Shown: in pieces, positions 35,561 to 44,234 of the stretch
Numbering within the stretch: the stretch's first letter is position 1
Layout: each line of letters begins with the position of its first letter
Source of the DNA: an uncultured Paracoccaceae bacterium
Lineage (GTDB): Bacteria; Pseudomonadota; Alphaproteobacteria; Rhodobacterales; Rhodobacteraceae
Direction of reading: 5' to 3'
NCBI GenBank assembly: GCA_947493335.1
Contig: CANLQO010000001.1
Location: 1,240,001-1,304,000, forward strand
DNA: 64,000 nt
Made by a program: the position numbers and the translations under genes
The notes under the pieces: model-generated
What the model saw: only the letters and a program-made list of their open reading frames with translations
What the model was told of the DNA's origin: nothing
Databases searched by the model: none

Positions 35561-36214
35561 ATGGGGCGTTTACCTTTTCTTTCTATGCTCTGCGCGTGTT
35601 GGCCTGCGCTCACACTTGCCTGTGACACCGCCCTTGTGCTGACAATTGATGTGTCAAATTCCGTTGATCCCGGCGAATATAAAATTCAGGCTGAAGGGCT
35701 CGCTGATGCGCTGCGTGATCCCGAAGTGATTGAGGCGATGGTCCAGAATCAAGCCGCCGTCGCCGTGGTGCAATGGTCAGGTTTTGACCGCCAACAGGTG
35801 TCGATCCCCTGGACCCGGATCAGCACCGCCGCCGATGTCGCGATCCTGTCGCAACAGGCGCGATTGCTGCCGCGCGCCTTTATCCTATCCGATACCGCGC
35901 CGGCTGAGGCAATCTATTTTTCCCTGAGGATGTTCAGCCAAGTTCCTGATTGCAGGCGAAAAATTATCGATGTCTCTGGTGATGGCACGCCCAATGCCGG
36001 CTCGACCGTCCGCGATGCCCGCCGTGCGGCCGAAGAACGCGGCGTCACCATCAACGGCATTGCGATTGAATCGATGGGCATGGCCATCACCAACTTTTTC
36101 CGGGGTGCCGTCATTACCCGCGACGGCTTTGTCATGACGGCCCGCACGCACCGGGAATACGCCGAAACGCTGCGGCGCAAGATCATTCGGGAGCTCAGCC
36201 GGATGGTTGGTTAG
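35561..36214 (+). CDS. DUF1194 (VWA-like) secreted protein
   Basis: A 217-residue exported protein with a signal peptide of about 20 residues. The mature part starts CDTALVLTIDVSNSVDPGEY, holding a MIDAS-like DxSxS motif, and continues with VAVVQWSGFDRQQVSIPW and the IIDVSGDGTPN segment typical of DUF1194, a von Willebrand A-like domain. Family members are common in Rhodobacterales and have no assigned role. The stop shares bases with the stop of the next, facing gene (TTAG). Confidence 0.82.
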   Translation: MGRLPFLSMLCACWPALTLACDTALVLTIDVSNSVDPGEYKIQAEGLADALRDPEVIEAMVQNQAAVAVVQWSGFDRQQVSIPWTRISTAADVAILSQQARLLPRAFILSDTAPAEAIYFSLRMFSQVPDCRRKIIDVSGDGTPNAGSTVRDARRAAEERGVTINGIAIESMGMAITNFFRGAVITRDGFVMTARTHREYAETLRRKIIRELSRMVG

Positions 36215-36804
36215 CCGGCGCAGGTCTCTGCGTTCGCCTGCACCGCGCCAATCATGCGATAATCGCTGCTCACGTAGGTGTAGACATATTCGAACCCGTA
36301 GTCTTCCATCAGGGTCCGGATTGCATCGCCACCGCACAGCGTCTGGTTCACCAAAGCGGCCTGCGCTGTCATGATCTCGTCCACGTTCAACGCGTTGTAA
36401 CGTACTGGAACTGTGTAGAAATACCGCACCTTCAGATCAGACACGGCCATGTTGCTGAACTGAACAGCACCGCTGTCACGATCCCTGTCGGCCTCGTTCA
36501 TGGCGCGGGCGGTATCCTCAAAGAAGGCGATGACCTCGCGCTGTTCGTCGGTCAGTTCCTTGTCCTGGTTCAACCCGTTTTCCGATAGCGCGACAATCGC
36601 CTCGATCTGATTGACAGAGCTGACCTCGTTCAGATCGGTCGTAGCGCGGGTGACCTCTGGGGTTGCTGTTGCGGCCGCCACAGCCGGGGCCGCAGCGGTG
36701 TTCAATTGGCCCTGCGGCTGGTCAAAGACACCGGCGAAATACCCGACGCCCAAGGTCAGCAGCGCACCGGTCGACATCATGCCAACAGTTTCCGTGATAT
36801 TCAT
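36211..36804 (-). CDS. Hypothetical membrane-anchored protein
   Basis: A 197-residue protein. A single hydrophobic segment near the N terminus (about 9-26) anchors it, followed by an Ala/Thr-rich linker (about 37-55) and a globular domain with two Cys (TLCGGDAIRTL, and AETCAG at the end). Residues FFEDTARAMNEADRDRDSG and VRYFYTVPVRYNALNVDEI are distinctive, but no family is recognised. It is convergent with the DUF1194 gene, sharing 4 bases at the stops. Confidence 0.65.
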   Translation of the reverse strand: MNITETVGMMSTGALLTLGVGYFAGVFDQPQGQLNTAAAPAVAAATATPEVTRATTDLNEVSSVNQIEAIVALSENGLNQDKELTDEQREVIAFFEDTARAMNEADRDRDSGAVQFSNMAVSDLKVRYFYTVPVRYNALNVDEIMTAQAALVNQTLCGGDAIRTLMEDYGFEYVYTYVSSDYRMIGAVQANAETCAG

Positions 36805-37089
36805 CTCAATCCCCCAATTCGGTCGCCGTCTGGCAGGACGGTTCTAGATCCCGCGCCAATATATCGCGGTCATTGTCAAGTTCGCTACCATATCATGAAC
36901 AATTTGGGCAAGCTTTGACCAGTGCCAGACCACGAAAAGCTGGGGATAACTTCAATTCCAACACAATTTCGGGCAGTTGACCTTGGGCAAATCCTCGCTT
37001 ACCCCTATGACATGGGGTCAATATGCGACCACCCCGTGAGGCTCCGGCCCAAGGTTCGCATCCGCTGTTCTGATCAGAAAGGATGCCCC

Positions 37090-37902
37090 ATGTCCGGCTT
37101 TCAAACCATCTCACCCGCAGCACTAATGCGCCTTGTCGGCACGGCTGACGCGCCCGTCATGATTGACCTGCGCATCGCAGAGGACATTGCTGCCAATCCT
37201 ACCATTGTGCCCGGTGCAATCGTGCATGACCATCGCGAATTTGACCAACTTCTCAAACGATTAGAGGGCAAAGCGAGTGTGGCAATTTGTCATGGCGGTC
37301 GCAAGATCAGCCACGGCATCGCGGCGCGTCTTCGGGCGGCTGGACTGCGCTCAGAGGTGCTGCAGGGCGGGATGGAAGCTTGGCGTGCCGCCGGTCATCC
37401 CGCCTTGCCACTGGCCGCCCTTCCATCTCGCGATGATGGCTCCACACTTTGGGTCACCCGGCACCGCCCCAAGGTCGATCGCATCGCCTGCCCCTGGCTG
37501 ATCCGGCGCTTCATCGATGCGCAGGCGCGGTTTCTCTATGTTCCACCGGCAGAGGTGATGGACGTCGCGGCCCGGTTTGACGCGACACCCTTTGATGCAC
37601 CGGGCGCGACTTACACCCATGATGGTGCTGAATGCACTTTTGACCGGCTTATTGCGGCCTTTGGTTTGTCGCATCCGGCGCTTGATATTGTGGCAAATGT
37701 TGTTCGGGCCGCGGATACGGACCAGATCAACAGTGTCCCGCAAGCCGCTGGTTTGCTTGCCTTCTCTGTTGGGATGTCGCGCTTGCACAGGGATGACAAC
37801 GCACAACTCGAAGCGGCCCTGCCGTTTTATGACGCGCTTTATCGTTGGGCGCGTGACGGTCAGGATGAAAGCCACGATTCAACCGGCGCAGGCACGTCGT
37901 GA
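37090..37902 (+). CDS. chrB: Rhodanese-ChrB fusion, chromate resistance protein
   Basis: A 270-residue protein with an N-terminal rhodanese-like domain (about 8-105; MIDLRIAEDIAANPTIVPGA, active-loop Cys in VAICHGGRKISHG) and a C-terminal ChrB domain (about 118-255; WVTRHRPKVDRIACPWLIRR, FIDAQARFLYVPPAEV, GAECTFDRLI). ChrB proteins regulate or assist chromate efflux by ChrA. The ATG at 37090 has AAAGGA seven bases upstream. The stop overlaps the chrA start by 4 bases, so the two are coupled. Confidence 0.85.
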   Translation: MSGFQTISPAALMRLVGTADAPVMIDLRIAEDIAANPTIVPGAIVHDHREFDQLLKRLEGKASVAICHGGRKISHGIAARLRAAGLRSEVLQGGMEAWRAAGHPALPLAALPSRDDGSTLWVTRHRPKVDRIACPWLIRRFIDAQARFLYVPPAEVMDVAARFDATPFDAPGATYTHDGAECTFDRLIAAFGLSHPALDIVANVVRAADTDQINSVPQAAGLLAFSVGMSRLHRDDNAQLEAALPFYDALYRWARDGQDESHDSTGAGTS

Positions 37903-39155
37903 CCACTGACTGGCACCACATGTTGCGTGTCTTTGGGCGCATCGGATTGCTGTCTTTCGGCGGCCCCGCCGCCCAGATCGCCGTGATGCACCGCGAATTG
38001 GTCGAAGAACGGGCGTGGCTGACAGAGGCGCAGTTTCTGCGCGCCCTGTCCTTCTGCATGCTGTTGCCGGGACCAGAGGCAATGCAACTTGCGACCTATG
38101 CAGGCTGGCGGCAACGGGGCATTCCCGGCGGCTTGCTTGCAGGCGGCCTTTTCGTGCTGCCGGGTGCCGTCGTCATTGGCGTACTGGCCTTGGTTTACGG
38201 CACATATGGACAGCTTCCTGTCGTGCAAGCGGTCTTTGTGGGTGTGCAGGCCACGGTGGTCATCATTGTGCTTGGCGCGATGCGCAAACTGATCGCAAAG
38301 GCGCTGAACGGCCCTGTTGCATATGCACTGGCGCTGGCCTCGTTTTTGGCCCTTTTCGCCTTTGCCTTGCCCTTTCCGCTGGTCATTGCAGGTGCTGCTT
38401 TGATCGGGGCGATCAGCCTCTCAACCGATCAGGTGACTGCGACACAGCGCCCGCGTTTTGCAGGGCTCGGTGCGATCCTCATGATCGGCGGGGCGGTCTG
38501 GGCCACCCCCCTTGTCACGGCCTATCTTGCGGGAAACACGTTCCTTTTTGACATTGGTCTCTACTTCTCCAAACTCGCTGTTGTGACCTTTGGCGGGGCC
38601 TACGCGGTGCTGGCCTATATGGCGCAGACGGTGGTGCAGGACTATGGCTGGATCACCACGACACAGATGATGGACGGGCTTGGACTGGCCGAGACAACCC
38701 CCGGTCCGCTGATCCTTGTCACCCAAATGGTCGCGATGCTGGCGGGGCTGGGCATTCAGGGCACCGGGCAAGCAATACTGGCAGGCACCATGGCGCTTTG
38801 GGTGACCTTTGTGCCCTGTTTTATCTGGATTTTTGCCGGAGCGCCGCTGATTGACTGGCTTGCATCTCAACCCCGATTGCAGGCGGCCTTGTCAGGGATC
38901 ACGGCCGCGGTCGTTGGGGTTATTGCCAACCTGTCACTGTGGTTCGCGTTTCACGTCTTCTTTGCCGAGGTGCGCCTTGTCTCATTGCCCCCAGTTTCGC
39001 TGTCATGGCCCGTCATCGGGACCTTTCAAATCGTGCCGGTCCTGCTGGCGCTGATTGCTGCGGGCCTGATGTGGGGACGCGGCTGGTCGCTTTTGCTGGT
39101 GTTGGCGATCAATGCCGGATTGGGACTGATCCTGCATCTTGCAGGGCTGCTTTAG
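37899..39155 (+). CDS. chrA: Chromate efflux transporter ChrA
   Basis: A 418-residue CHR-family transporter made of two homologous halves. The first has FGRIGLLSFGGPAAQIAVMH and LLPGPEAMQLATYAGW; the second has LAVVTFGGAYAVLAYMAQ and LAETTPGPLILVTQMVA. These FGGP and PGP motifs define ChrA. About ten membrane segments are visible. It exports chromate (sometimes sulfate or manganese) and is coupled to the upstream chrB gene. Confidence 0.92.
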   Translation: MTTDWHHMLRVFGRIGLLSFGGPAAQIAVMHRELVEERAWLTEAQFLRALSFCMLLPGPEAMQLATYAGWRQRGIPGGLLAGGLFVLPGAVVIGVLALVYGTYGQLPVVQAVFVGVQATVVIIVLGAMRKLIAKALNGPVAYALALASFLALFAFALPFPLVIAGAALIGAISLSTDQVTATQRPRFAGLGAILMIGGAVWATPLVTAYLAGNTFLFDIGLYFSKLAVVTFGGAYAVLAYMAQTVVQDYGWITTTQMMDGLGLAETTPGPLILVTQMVAMLAGLGIQGTGQAILAGTMALWVTFVPCFIWIFAGAPLIDWLASQPRLQAALSGITAAVVGVIANLSLWFAFHVFFAEVRLVSLPPVSLSWPVIGTFQIVPVLLALIAAGLMWGRGWSLLLVLAINAGLGLILHLAGLL

Positions 39156-39217
39156 GCCCCTTTCATCCCCTCAAGAATCTTCTATGCTGACCTTAGCACC
39201 GCCCCGGAGGATTGCCC

Positions 39218-39715
39218 TTGTCCCGCAGCATTGATTACGGAAACCTGATGCACCGTGCCATGCGCGGTTTGATCCAGGAAGTGCTGAACCGGATCGCCAA
39301 AGAAGGTCTGCCGGGCGCGCATCACTTCTTCATCACCTTCGATACGATGCACCCTGATGTTGAAATCGCCGATTGGCTGTCTGATCGTTACCCCGGTGAG
39401 ATGACGGTGGTCATTCAGGAATGGTTCGAAAACCTTGATGTCAGCGACGAAGGCTTCGCTATCACATTGAATTTCGGCAATAATCCAGAGCCGCTTTATA
39501 TCCCCTATGACGCGATCAAGACCTTCGTCGATCCATCGGTTGAATTCGGCTTGCGGTTTGAGACGCAGGACGATGAAGAAGATGACGAAGAGATCGACGC
39601 CGCATTGGACAACGCGGCAGAGGCTCCGATGGATGAGATGGTTGAACCGGCAGAACCCGAGGACGCCCGCAAAGAGGCCGAGGTCGTCAGTCTGGACAAG
39701 TTTCGCAAGACCTAA
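39218..39715 (+). CDS. sspB: SspB-type ClpXP adaptor protein
   Basis: A 165-residue alphaproteobacterial SspB-type protein. The substrate-binding fold (about 1-110) has IDYGNLMHRAMRGLIQEVL, HHFFITFDTMHPDVEIADWL and GFAITLNFGNNPEPLYIPY. A disordered acidic linker follows (about 110-155), ending in the ClpX-docking tail SLDKFRKT. It delivers tmRNA-tagged proteins to ClpXP. The TTG at 39218 is the start because GGAGG lies seven bases upstream; a TTG two codons earlier would be too close. The tmRNA gene is 4 kb upstream. Confidence 0.88.
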   Translation: MSRSIDYGNLMHRAMRGLIQEVLNRIAKEGLPGAHHFFITFDTMHPDVEIADWLSDRYPGEMTVVIQEWFENLDVSDEGFAITLNFGNNPEPLYIPYDAIKTFVDPSVEFGLRFETQDDEEDDEEIDAALDNAAEAPMDEMVEPAEPEDARKEAEVVSLDKFRKT

Positions 39716-40731
39716 CTTGTTTCACCCAGGATCAGTTCTGACCCCACATCAATGAACTGTGGTGAAGTTTGTCCTGCAAAGATGTCCTGTAAAACCGCCG
39801 CGGTCCGGGAACCAATCTGGCTGGCGTAGACCCCGACTGTTGTGATGCGCGGATTTGATACGGCGGCCACTTCAAAGTGACCAAATCCGGTGATCGCGAT
39901 CTGTTCCGGTACCTTGATCCCCAACCGCTGGCACGCCGTCATCGCGCCAAAGGCCACCGGGTCGGACACACAAACGAGCGCGTTAAAATCTGTCACATCC
40001 CGCCCCATGTCGGTGACAACCGATGCCCCGTGCCGCATAGAGATAGGTGCAGGTCCGGCGGCAATGACCTTGGGAGGTGGCAGGTTCAGATCCGCTGCCG
40101 CCGCGAGCAGGCCGTCAAGGCGGGCAGCCCCGCGCCGGTCGGTTTCAGGCTCTGCCCCCAGAAACGCAAGATGGCGGCGCCCGCCATCCGCGAGGTGGCG
40201 CACAAGGTCGGTCATGGCATCGGCGTTGGAAAATCCGACAACATGGCCCAAAGGGTCCGAAGGCAGGTCCCAGACCTCAACGACCGGAACACGTGCCCCT
40301 GCCAAAAGCGCGCGGGTTTCATCGGTATGATGTCCGCCGGTCAACACGATGGCCTGGGGGTTCCGCGCCAATAGTTGCCGGACCAAAGCCTCTTCTTTTT
40401 CAACGCTGTAGCCGGTGCTGCCCAGAAGGATTTGCAACCCGCTTTCGACCAGCGCATCTGTGAGGCCGCGATAGGTTTCGGCGAAATTGGCGTTATTAAT
40501 CGAGGGCAGGATCACCGCGACAAAGCCGCTTTTCTGGGTGCGAAAGGCCTGCGCAGTGGTGTCATAGACATAGCCAAGTTGCGTCGCTGCGGCCTGCACC
40601 TTTTCGCGCGTGTCGGGATTGACCGTCTGGTCACCGCGCAGCGCGCGGCTGACCGTCATCGGCGACATATCCACCGCGCGGGCGACATCGCGCATAGTGA
40701 CGCGGCGGGTCATATCAGGCGGCGTAGTCAT
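39712..40731 (-). CDS. LacI-family regulator of gluconate/idonate genes
   Basis: A 339-residue LacI/GalR-family repressor, similar in context to GntR/IdnR. The helix-turn-helix is at about 12-35 (VTMRDVARAVDMSPMTVSRAL), the hinge at about 50-65, and the periplasmic-binding-like domain from about 65. It is last in the minus-strand gluconate operon and probably binds the two TGTTACCGATAACA-like operators at 43222-43249, thereby controlling itself. The inducer is likely gluconate or a related sugar acid. Its stop shares bases with the sspB stop (CTAA), and its start overlaps the preceding gene by 17 bases; an alternative ATG is at 40713. Confidence 0.83.
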   Translation of the reverse strand: MTTPPDMTRRVTMRDVARAVDMSPMTVSRALRGDQTVNPDTREKVQAAATQLGYVYDTTAQAFRTQKSGFVAVILPSINNANFAETYRGLTDALVESGLQILLGSTGYSVEKEEALVRQLLARNPQAIVLTGGHHTDETRALLAGARVPVVEVWDLPSDPLGHVVGFSNADAMTDLVRHLADGGRRHLAFLGAEPETDRRGAARLDGLLAAAADLNLPPPKVIAAGPAPISMRHGASVVTDMGRDVTDFNALVCVSDPVAFGAMTACQRLGIKVPEQIAITGFGHFEVAAVSNPRITTVGVYASQIGSRTAAVLQDIFAGQTSPQFIDVGSELILGETS

Positions 40732-41047
40732 GCATCTGTGTCACATGGTGGTGGATACGCCCGTCAAAGTAGGTCGCAACGATCTCGCCAGTCACGTCTT
40801 TGGATTGGTGGCGTGCGGGGGAATCAAGTGCAGCAGTCATGGTCGCAATATCGGGGTATGTGATCGCAAGGATCAGGGGAAATTCAGGCGCACCTTCATC
40901 GCGATCTTCACCAAACATCACGCGGACATCGGAATTTCCGGGAAACTGTGTCCAAAGCGGCACCAGACGGTCCTGCACCGCGGCGCGGAATGCAGCGGTC
41001 TGGCCCGGTTTCACCGCACCTTCGAACAGAGCAAAACGGGTAATCAT
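40715..41047 (-). CDS. Small ferredoxin-like (ABM/EthD-type) protein
   Basis: A 110-residue protein with a dimeric alpha-beta barrel look: MITRFALFEGAVKPGQTAAF, VRVMFGEDRDEGAPEFPLIL, YPDIATMTAALDSPARHQSK. It is rich in His near the C terminus (GRIHHHVTQMH). Similar small proteins sit in sugar-acid catabolic operons with unknown roles. It overlaps the upstream dehydrogenase stop by 4 bases and the regulator start by 17 bases. Confidence 0.65.
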   Translation of the reverse strand: MITRFALFEGAVKPGQTAAFRAAVQDRLVPLWTQFPGNSDVRVMFGEDRDEGAPEFPLILAITYPDIATMTAALDSPARHQSKDVTGEIVATYFDGRIHHHVTQMHDYAA

Positions 41048-41931
41048 GGGGCGATCTCCTCTTTCGCGCCGTTGAAAAATTCCATCACCGCGGCCTGATC
41101 TTCACCACCCAGACCGGCAGCGGTCAGCATGCGGTGGATTTCAGCGCAAAGCGCCGTCATCGGCATAGAGGTGCCAGTTTGGCGGGCCAGATCGTTCACC
41201 GCGTTGAGGTCTTTGACCATGTTGTCGATCCGGCCGGTGCGGCGGTAATCCTTGGTCACAAAGCGCGGCAGGTACTCCTGCAAAAGCGCGGAATCGGCGC
41301 GACCGCCCTTGAGCGCTTGCGGAATTTTGGCGGCATCGACACCGGCATCCATCGCCAATTGCGCGGCTTCAGCCACGGCGAGAAAGCCCAGACCACACAG
41401 CACCTGATTGATAAGCTTAGTCGTCTGCCCTGCCCCGGCTGGCCCCATATGTGTGTAGTTCGCGGCCACATGTTTTAGCGCGATATGGGCGCGTTCTACA
41501 TCTGCCGCTTCGCCACCAGCCATCAGGGTCAGTTCGCCAATCAAAGCCTTGGGCGCGCCGCCTGACAGCGGGCTATCCACCCATGCCAGCCCAGCCTCTG
41601 CCGCCCGGGCCGCGAGGTCGCGTGTCGCCGAAGGGTCAATGGAGGACATGTCGATAATGACGGTGCCTTTGGCCGCCCCTTCCACGATGCCGCCGGGACC
41701 GAATGCTGCAATCTCGACGATGCGCGCGGCGTTCAGGCTTGTGATGACAAAGTCGACGTCTGTCGCCGCCTCTGCTGCGCTGCTGGCCGCGACGCCGCCT
41801 TTGGCGACGAGGGCTGCGACAGCATCGGGATTGAGGTCAAAGACTTTCAGGCTGTTGCCGGTCTCTAACAAGCGCGTGCCAATCGCACCACCCATTGCCC
41901 CGGCCCCGATAAGGGCAATCTTCTCGCTCAT
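41044..41931 (-). CDS. NAD(P)-dependent beta-hydroxyacid dehydrogenase
   Basis: A 295-residue enzyme of the 3-hydroxyisobutyrate dehydrogenase family. It has the dinucleotide motif ALIGAGAMGGAIGTRLLETG at the start, the substrate motif DSPLSGGAPKALIGELTLM, and the catalytic Lys in GQTTKLINQVLCG (about residue 171). The actual hydroxy acid is unknown; in this locus a sugar-acid derivative is plausible. It overlaps both neighbours by 4 bases. Confidence 0.82.
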   Translation of the reverse strand: MSEKIALIGAGAMGGAIGTRLLETGNSLKVFDLNPDAVAALVAKGGVAASSAAEAATDVDFVITSLNAARIVEIAAFGPGGIVEGAAKGTVIIDMSSIDPSATRDLAARAAEAGLAWVDSPLSGGAPKALIGELTLMAGGEAADVERAHIALKHVAANYTHMGPAGAGQTTKLINQVLCGLGFLAVAEAAQLAMDAGVDAAKIPQALKGGRADSALLQEYLPRFVTKDYRRTGRIDNMVKDLNAVNDLARQTGTSMPMTALCAEIHRMLTAAGLGGEDQAAVMEFFNGAKEEIAP

Positions 41932-42425
41932 GTCCTGTGGTCCTTCACATAAGCCTCTGCCGCCGCGACAACGGCGTCAAAAGGCTGATCAATATCAATG
42001 GTCCGGCCGTTCTCCGCATGGCCGAGCGGTTCGAGCGCGGCATATTGGCTGTCCAAAAGCGCGGGCGGCATGAAGTGGTCCGCGCGCACGTTCACGCGGG
42101 CCGCCAGCACTGATTGCGGCGCCGCCAGATGCAGGAAGTGTACAGCGTGGGCGGCGAATTGCCGGATCGTGTCGCGGTAGGCAACTTTGAGAGCAGAACA
42201 GCCGATGACCACCTTGTCCTGCCGAGAGAGCGCCTTGCCCACGTCGGCCAACCAAGGCGCGCGGTCGGCATCATCAAGCGGCTGACCTGCAGACATTTTC
42301 GCAATGTTGGCGGGTGGGTGCAGGTCGTCCCCATCAATGAAGGTCAGCCCGCAACGCGCGGCGAGCGCCTGCCCGACAGAGGTCTTGCCGCAGCCCGACA
42401 CCCCCATGACCACGAACCGCGCCAT
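41928..42425 (-). CDS. gntK: Gluconokinase
   Basis: A 165-residue P-loop kinase that phosphorylates D-gluconate to 6-phosphogluconate. The P-loop is VMGVSGCGKTSVGQALA (about 6-22), then FIDGDDLHPPANIAKMSAGQPLDD, a gluconokinase signature, followed by IGCSALKVAYRD and VRADHFMPPALLDSQ. Length is typical of the GntK/IdnK family. The ATG at 42425 overlaps the SDR stop (ATGA). Confidence 0.92.
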   Translation of the reverse strand: MARFVVMGVSGCGKTSVGQALAARCGLTFIDGDDLHPPANIAKMSAGQPLDDADRAPWLADVGKALSRQDKVVIGCSALKVAYRDTIRQFAAHAVHFLHLAAPQSVLAARVNVRADHFMPPALLDSQYAALEPLGHAENGRTIDIDQPFDAVVAAAEAYVKDHRT

Positions 42426-43177
42426 CAAAGGGACGCCGTGATGCCGCCATCGACATAGAGCGTGTGACCGTTCACGAAGCTGGATCCCTTGGATGACAAA
42501 AAGACCGCTGCGCCAACCAATTCTTCAACGTTGCCCCAGCGGCCCGCAGGGGTCCGTTTCTCGAGCCAAGCGGAAAATTCCGGATCCGCAACAAGGGCCG
42601 CGTTCAGCGGCGTATCAAAGTAACCCGGCGCGATCGCGTTGCATTGCAACCCATGCTTGGCCCAATCGGTCGCCATGCCCTTTGTCAGGTTCGCGACCGC
42701 CCCCTTGGTGGCGGTATAGGGCGCGATACCCGGCCGGGCGAGCGCGGTTTGCACACTGGCGATATTGATGATTTTCCCTTCACCGCGTCCGATCATGTGC
42801 CGCGCGACCGCCTGACCCACGTGAAAGACGCTGGCGATATTGGTTTGCAACAAACGTTCAAACGCATCCGCGGGGAAGTTTTCAAGTTCCGTCCGGTGTT
42901 GCATGCCGGCGTTGTTAATCAGGATGTCAATCGCACCGTTGGCCGCTTCAAACCCGTCCACTGCAGCGCGCACCGCATCATGGTCGGTGACATCAAAGGC
43001 GAGCGTATCTGCATCACCAAGTTCTGCCGCCGCACCGGCAAGCTTTTCTGCATCACGACCGTTCAGCACAACGGTTGCACCTGCGTCTTGCAGGCCCTTC
43101 GCAAGCGCAAATCCAATCCCCTGAGATGAGCCTGTGATCAGCGCGCGTTTGCCCTGAAGTGAAAACAAGTCTGACAT
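42425..43177 (-). CDS. idnO: Gluconate 5-dehydrogenase-type SDR
   Basis: A 250-residue short-chain dehydrogenase. The cofactor motif is ALITGSSQGIGFALAKGL, with NNAG at about 88-91 and the catalytic Ser, Tyr and Lys in IINIASVQTALARPGIAPYTATKGA. It resembles IdnO/Gno, which interconverts 5-keto-D-gluconate and D-gluconate. The first gene of the minus-strand operon, it starts at 43177 with AAAGGGAAC seven bases upstream. Assignment of substrate rests on the adjacent gluconokinase and idonate dehydrogenase genes. Confidence 0.82.
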   Translation of the reverse strand: MSDLFSLQGKRALITGSSQGIGFALAKGLQDAGATVVLNGRDAEKLAGAAAELGDADTLAFDVTDHDAVRAAVDGFEAANGAIDILINNAGMQHRTELENFPADAFERLLQTNIASVFHVGQAVARHMIGRGEGKIINIASVQTALARPGIAPYTATKGAVANLTKGMATDWAKHGLQCNAIAPGYFDTPLNAALVADPEFSAWLEKRTPAGRWGNVEELVGAAVFLSSKGSSFVNGHTLYVDGGITASL

Positions 43178-43205
43178 ATCGTTCCCTTTGTCCGGTGGAA
43201 GCCGC

Positions 43206-43249
43206 TTGACAGGCCTCATATTGTTACCGATAACATGTTACCGATACCA
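43206..43249. promoter_or_regulatory. Divergent promoter with two tandem GntR-like operators
   Basis: Two adjacent 14-base sites, TGTTACCGATAACA (43222-43235) and TGTTACCGATACCA (43236-43249), match the operator type of the gluconate repressors GntR/IdnR. On the plus strand TTGACA (43206-43211) and GATAAC (43229-43234) are spaced by 17 bases, so the first operator covers the -10 element. The minus strand has TTGACA at 43260-43255. A LacI-type repressor bound here would silence both directions. Confidence 0.75.
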
Positions 43250-43276
43250 CACATTGTCAAGCAAGGATTCCGCGAA

Positions 43277-44224
43277 ATGTCAAAACCCGTCGTGTTGCAA
43301 GTCGGGCCTTATCCCGCATGGGATCAAGAGCCTTTAGATCAGGCCTTTGACGTCAAGCGCCTGTTTGAGGCAGAGGATCGCGCGGCCTTTCTGGCGTCTG
43401 TCGGCCCGGACGTCCGCGCCATTGCCACACGCGGTGAAATGGGTGCGGATGCTGCAATGATTGCCGCCTGTCCAAGGTTAGAGCTGATCAGCGTTTATGG
43501 TGTTGGCTACGACGCGGTTGATCTGGATGCGGCGCGCGCTGCGGGCGTTGCCGTCACCAACACGCCAGACGTGCTGACACAGGATGTGGCCGATTTGGGC
43601 GTGGCGATGATGTTATGCCTTTCGCGCGGGATAATCGGGGCGGAAACTTGGGTCCGGGACGGGTCCTGGGCGCGTGACGGGCTTTATCCGCTCAAACGCA
43701 GAGTGTTTGGTCGCAAGGCGGGCATTCTGGGGCTGGGCCGTATCGGGTTTGAGGTCGGCAAGCGGTTGGCAGGCTTTGATATGGACATTGCCTATAGCGA
43801 CATTGCCGCCAAGGAATACGCGCCGGACTGGAAATTTATCGCGGACCCCGTGGCCTTGGCGGATCACGTCGATTTCCTTTTTGTGACGCTCGCCGCCTCT
43901 GCCGAGACGCGGCATATCGTCGGGGCAGAGGTGATCAAGGCGCTAGGGCCAGAAGGCATGGTCATCAACATAAGCAGGGCGACGAACATAGATGAAGAGG
44001 CGCTGATCACAGCGCTGTCAAACGGAACATTGGGATCCGCAGCGCTGGATGTTTTCGAAGGCGAACCCGCGCTTGACCCACGTTTCCTTGACCTCGACAA
44101 CGTGCTTTTGCAGCCGCACCATGCCTCTGGCACGGTTGAGACACGGCAAGCAATGGGTCAGCTGGTGCGCGACAATTTGACGGCACATTTTGCCGGTCAG
44201 CCCCTGCTGACACCTGTGATGTAA
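43277..44224 (+). CDS. D-2-hydroxyacid dehydrogenase (GhrB-like)
   Basis: A 315-residue D-isomer-specific 2-hydroxyacid dehydrogenase. The cofactor motif is AGILGLGRIGFEVGKRLAGF, followed by the catalytic Arg in INISRATNIDEEALI, Glu in DVFEGEPALDPRF and His in LLQPHHASGTVETRQAMG. Family members reduce glyoxylate, hydroxypyruvate or 2-ketogluconate; the last fits this locus. The ATG at 43277 stands just after the divergent operators. It is followed after 10 bases by idnD. Confidence 0.83.
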   Translation: MSKPVVLQVGPYPAWDQEPLDQAFDVKRLFEAEDRAAFLASVGPDVRAIATRGEMGADAAMIAACPRLELISVYGVGYDAVDLDAARAAGVAVTNTPDVLTQDVADLGVAMMLCLSRGIIGAETWVRDGSWARDGLYPLKRRVFGRKAGILGLGRIGFEVGKRLAGFDMDIAYSDIAAKEYAPDWKFIADPVALADHVDFLFVTLAASAETRHIVGAEVIKALGPEGMVINISRATNIDEEALITALSNGTLGSAALDVFEGEPALDPRFLDLDNVLLQPHHASGTVETRQAMGQLVRDNLTAHFAGQPLLTPVM

Positions 44225-44234
44225 GGAGAAGATC

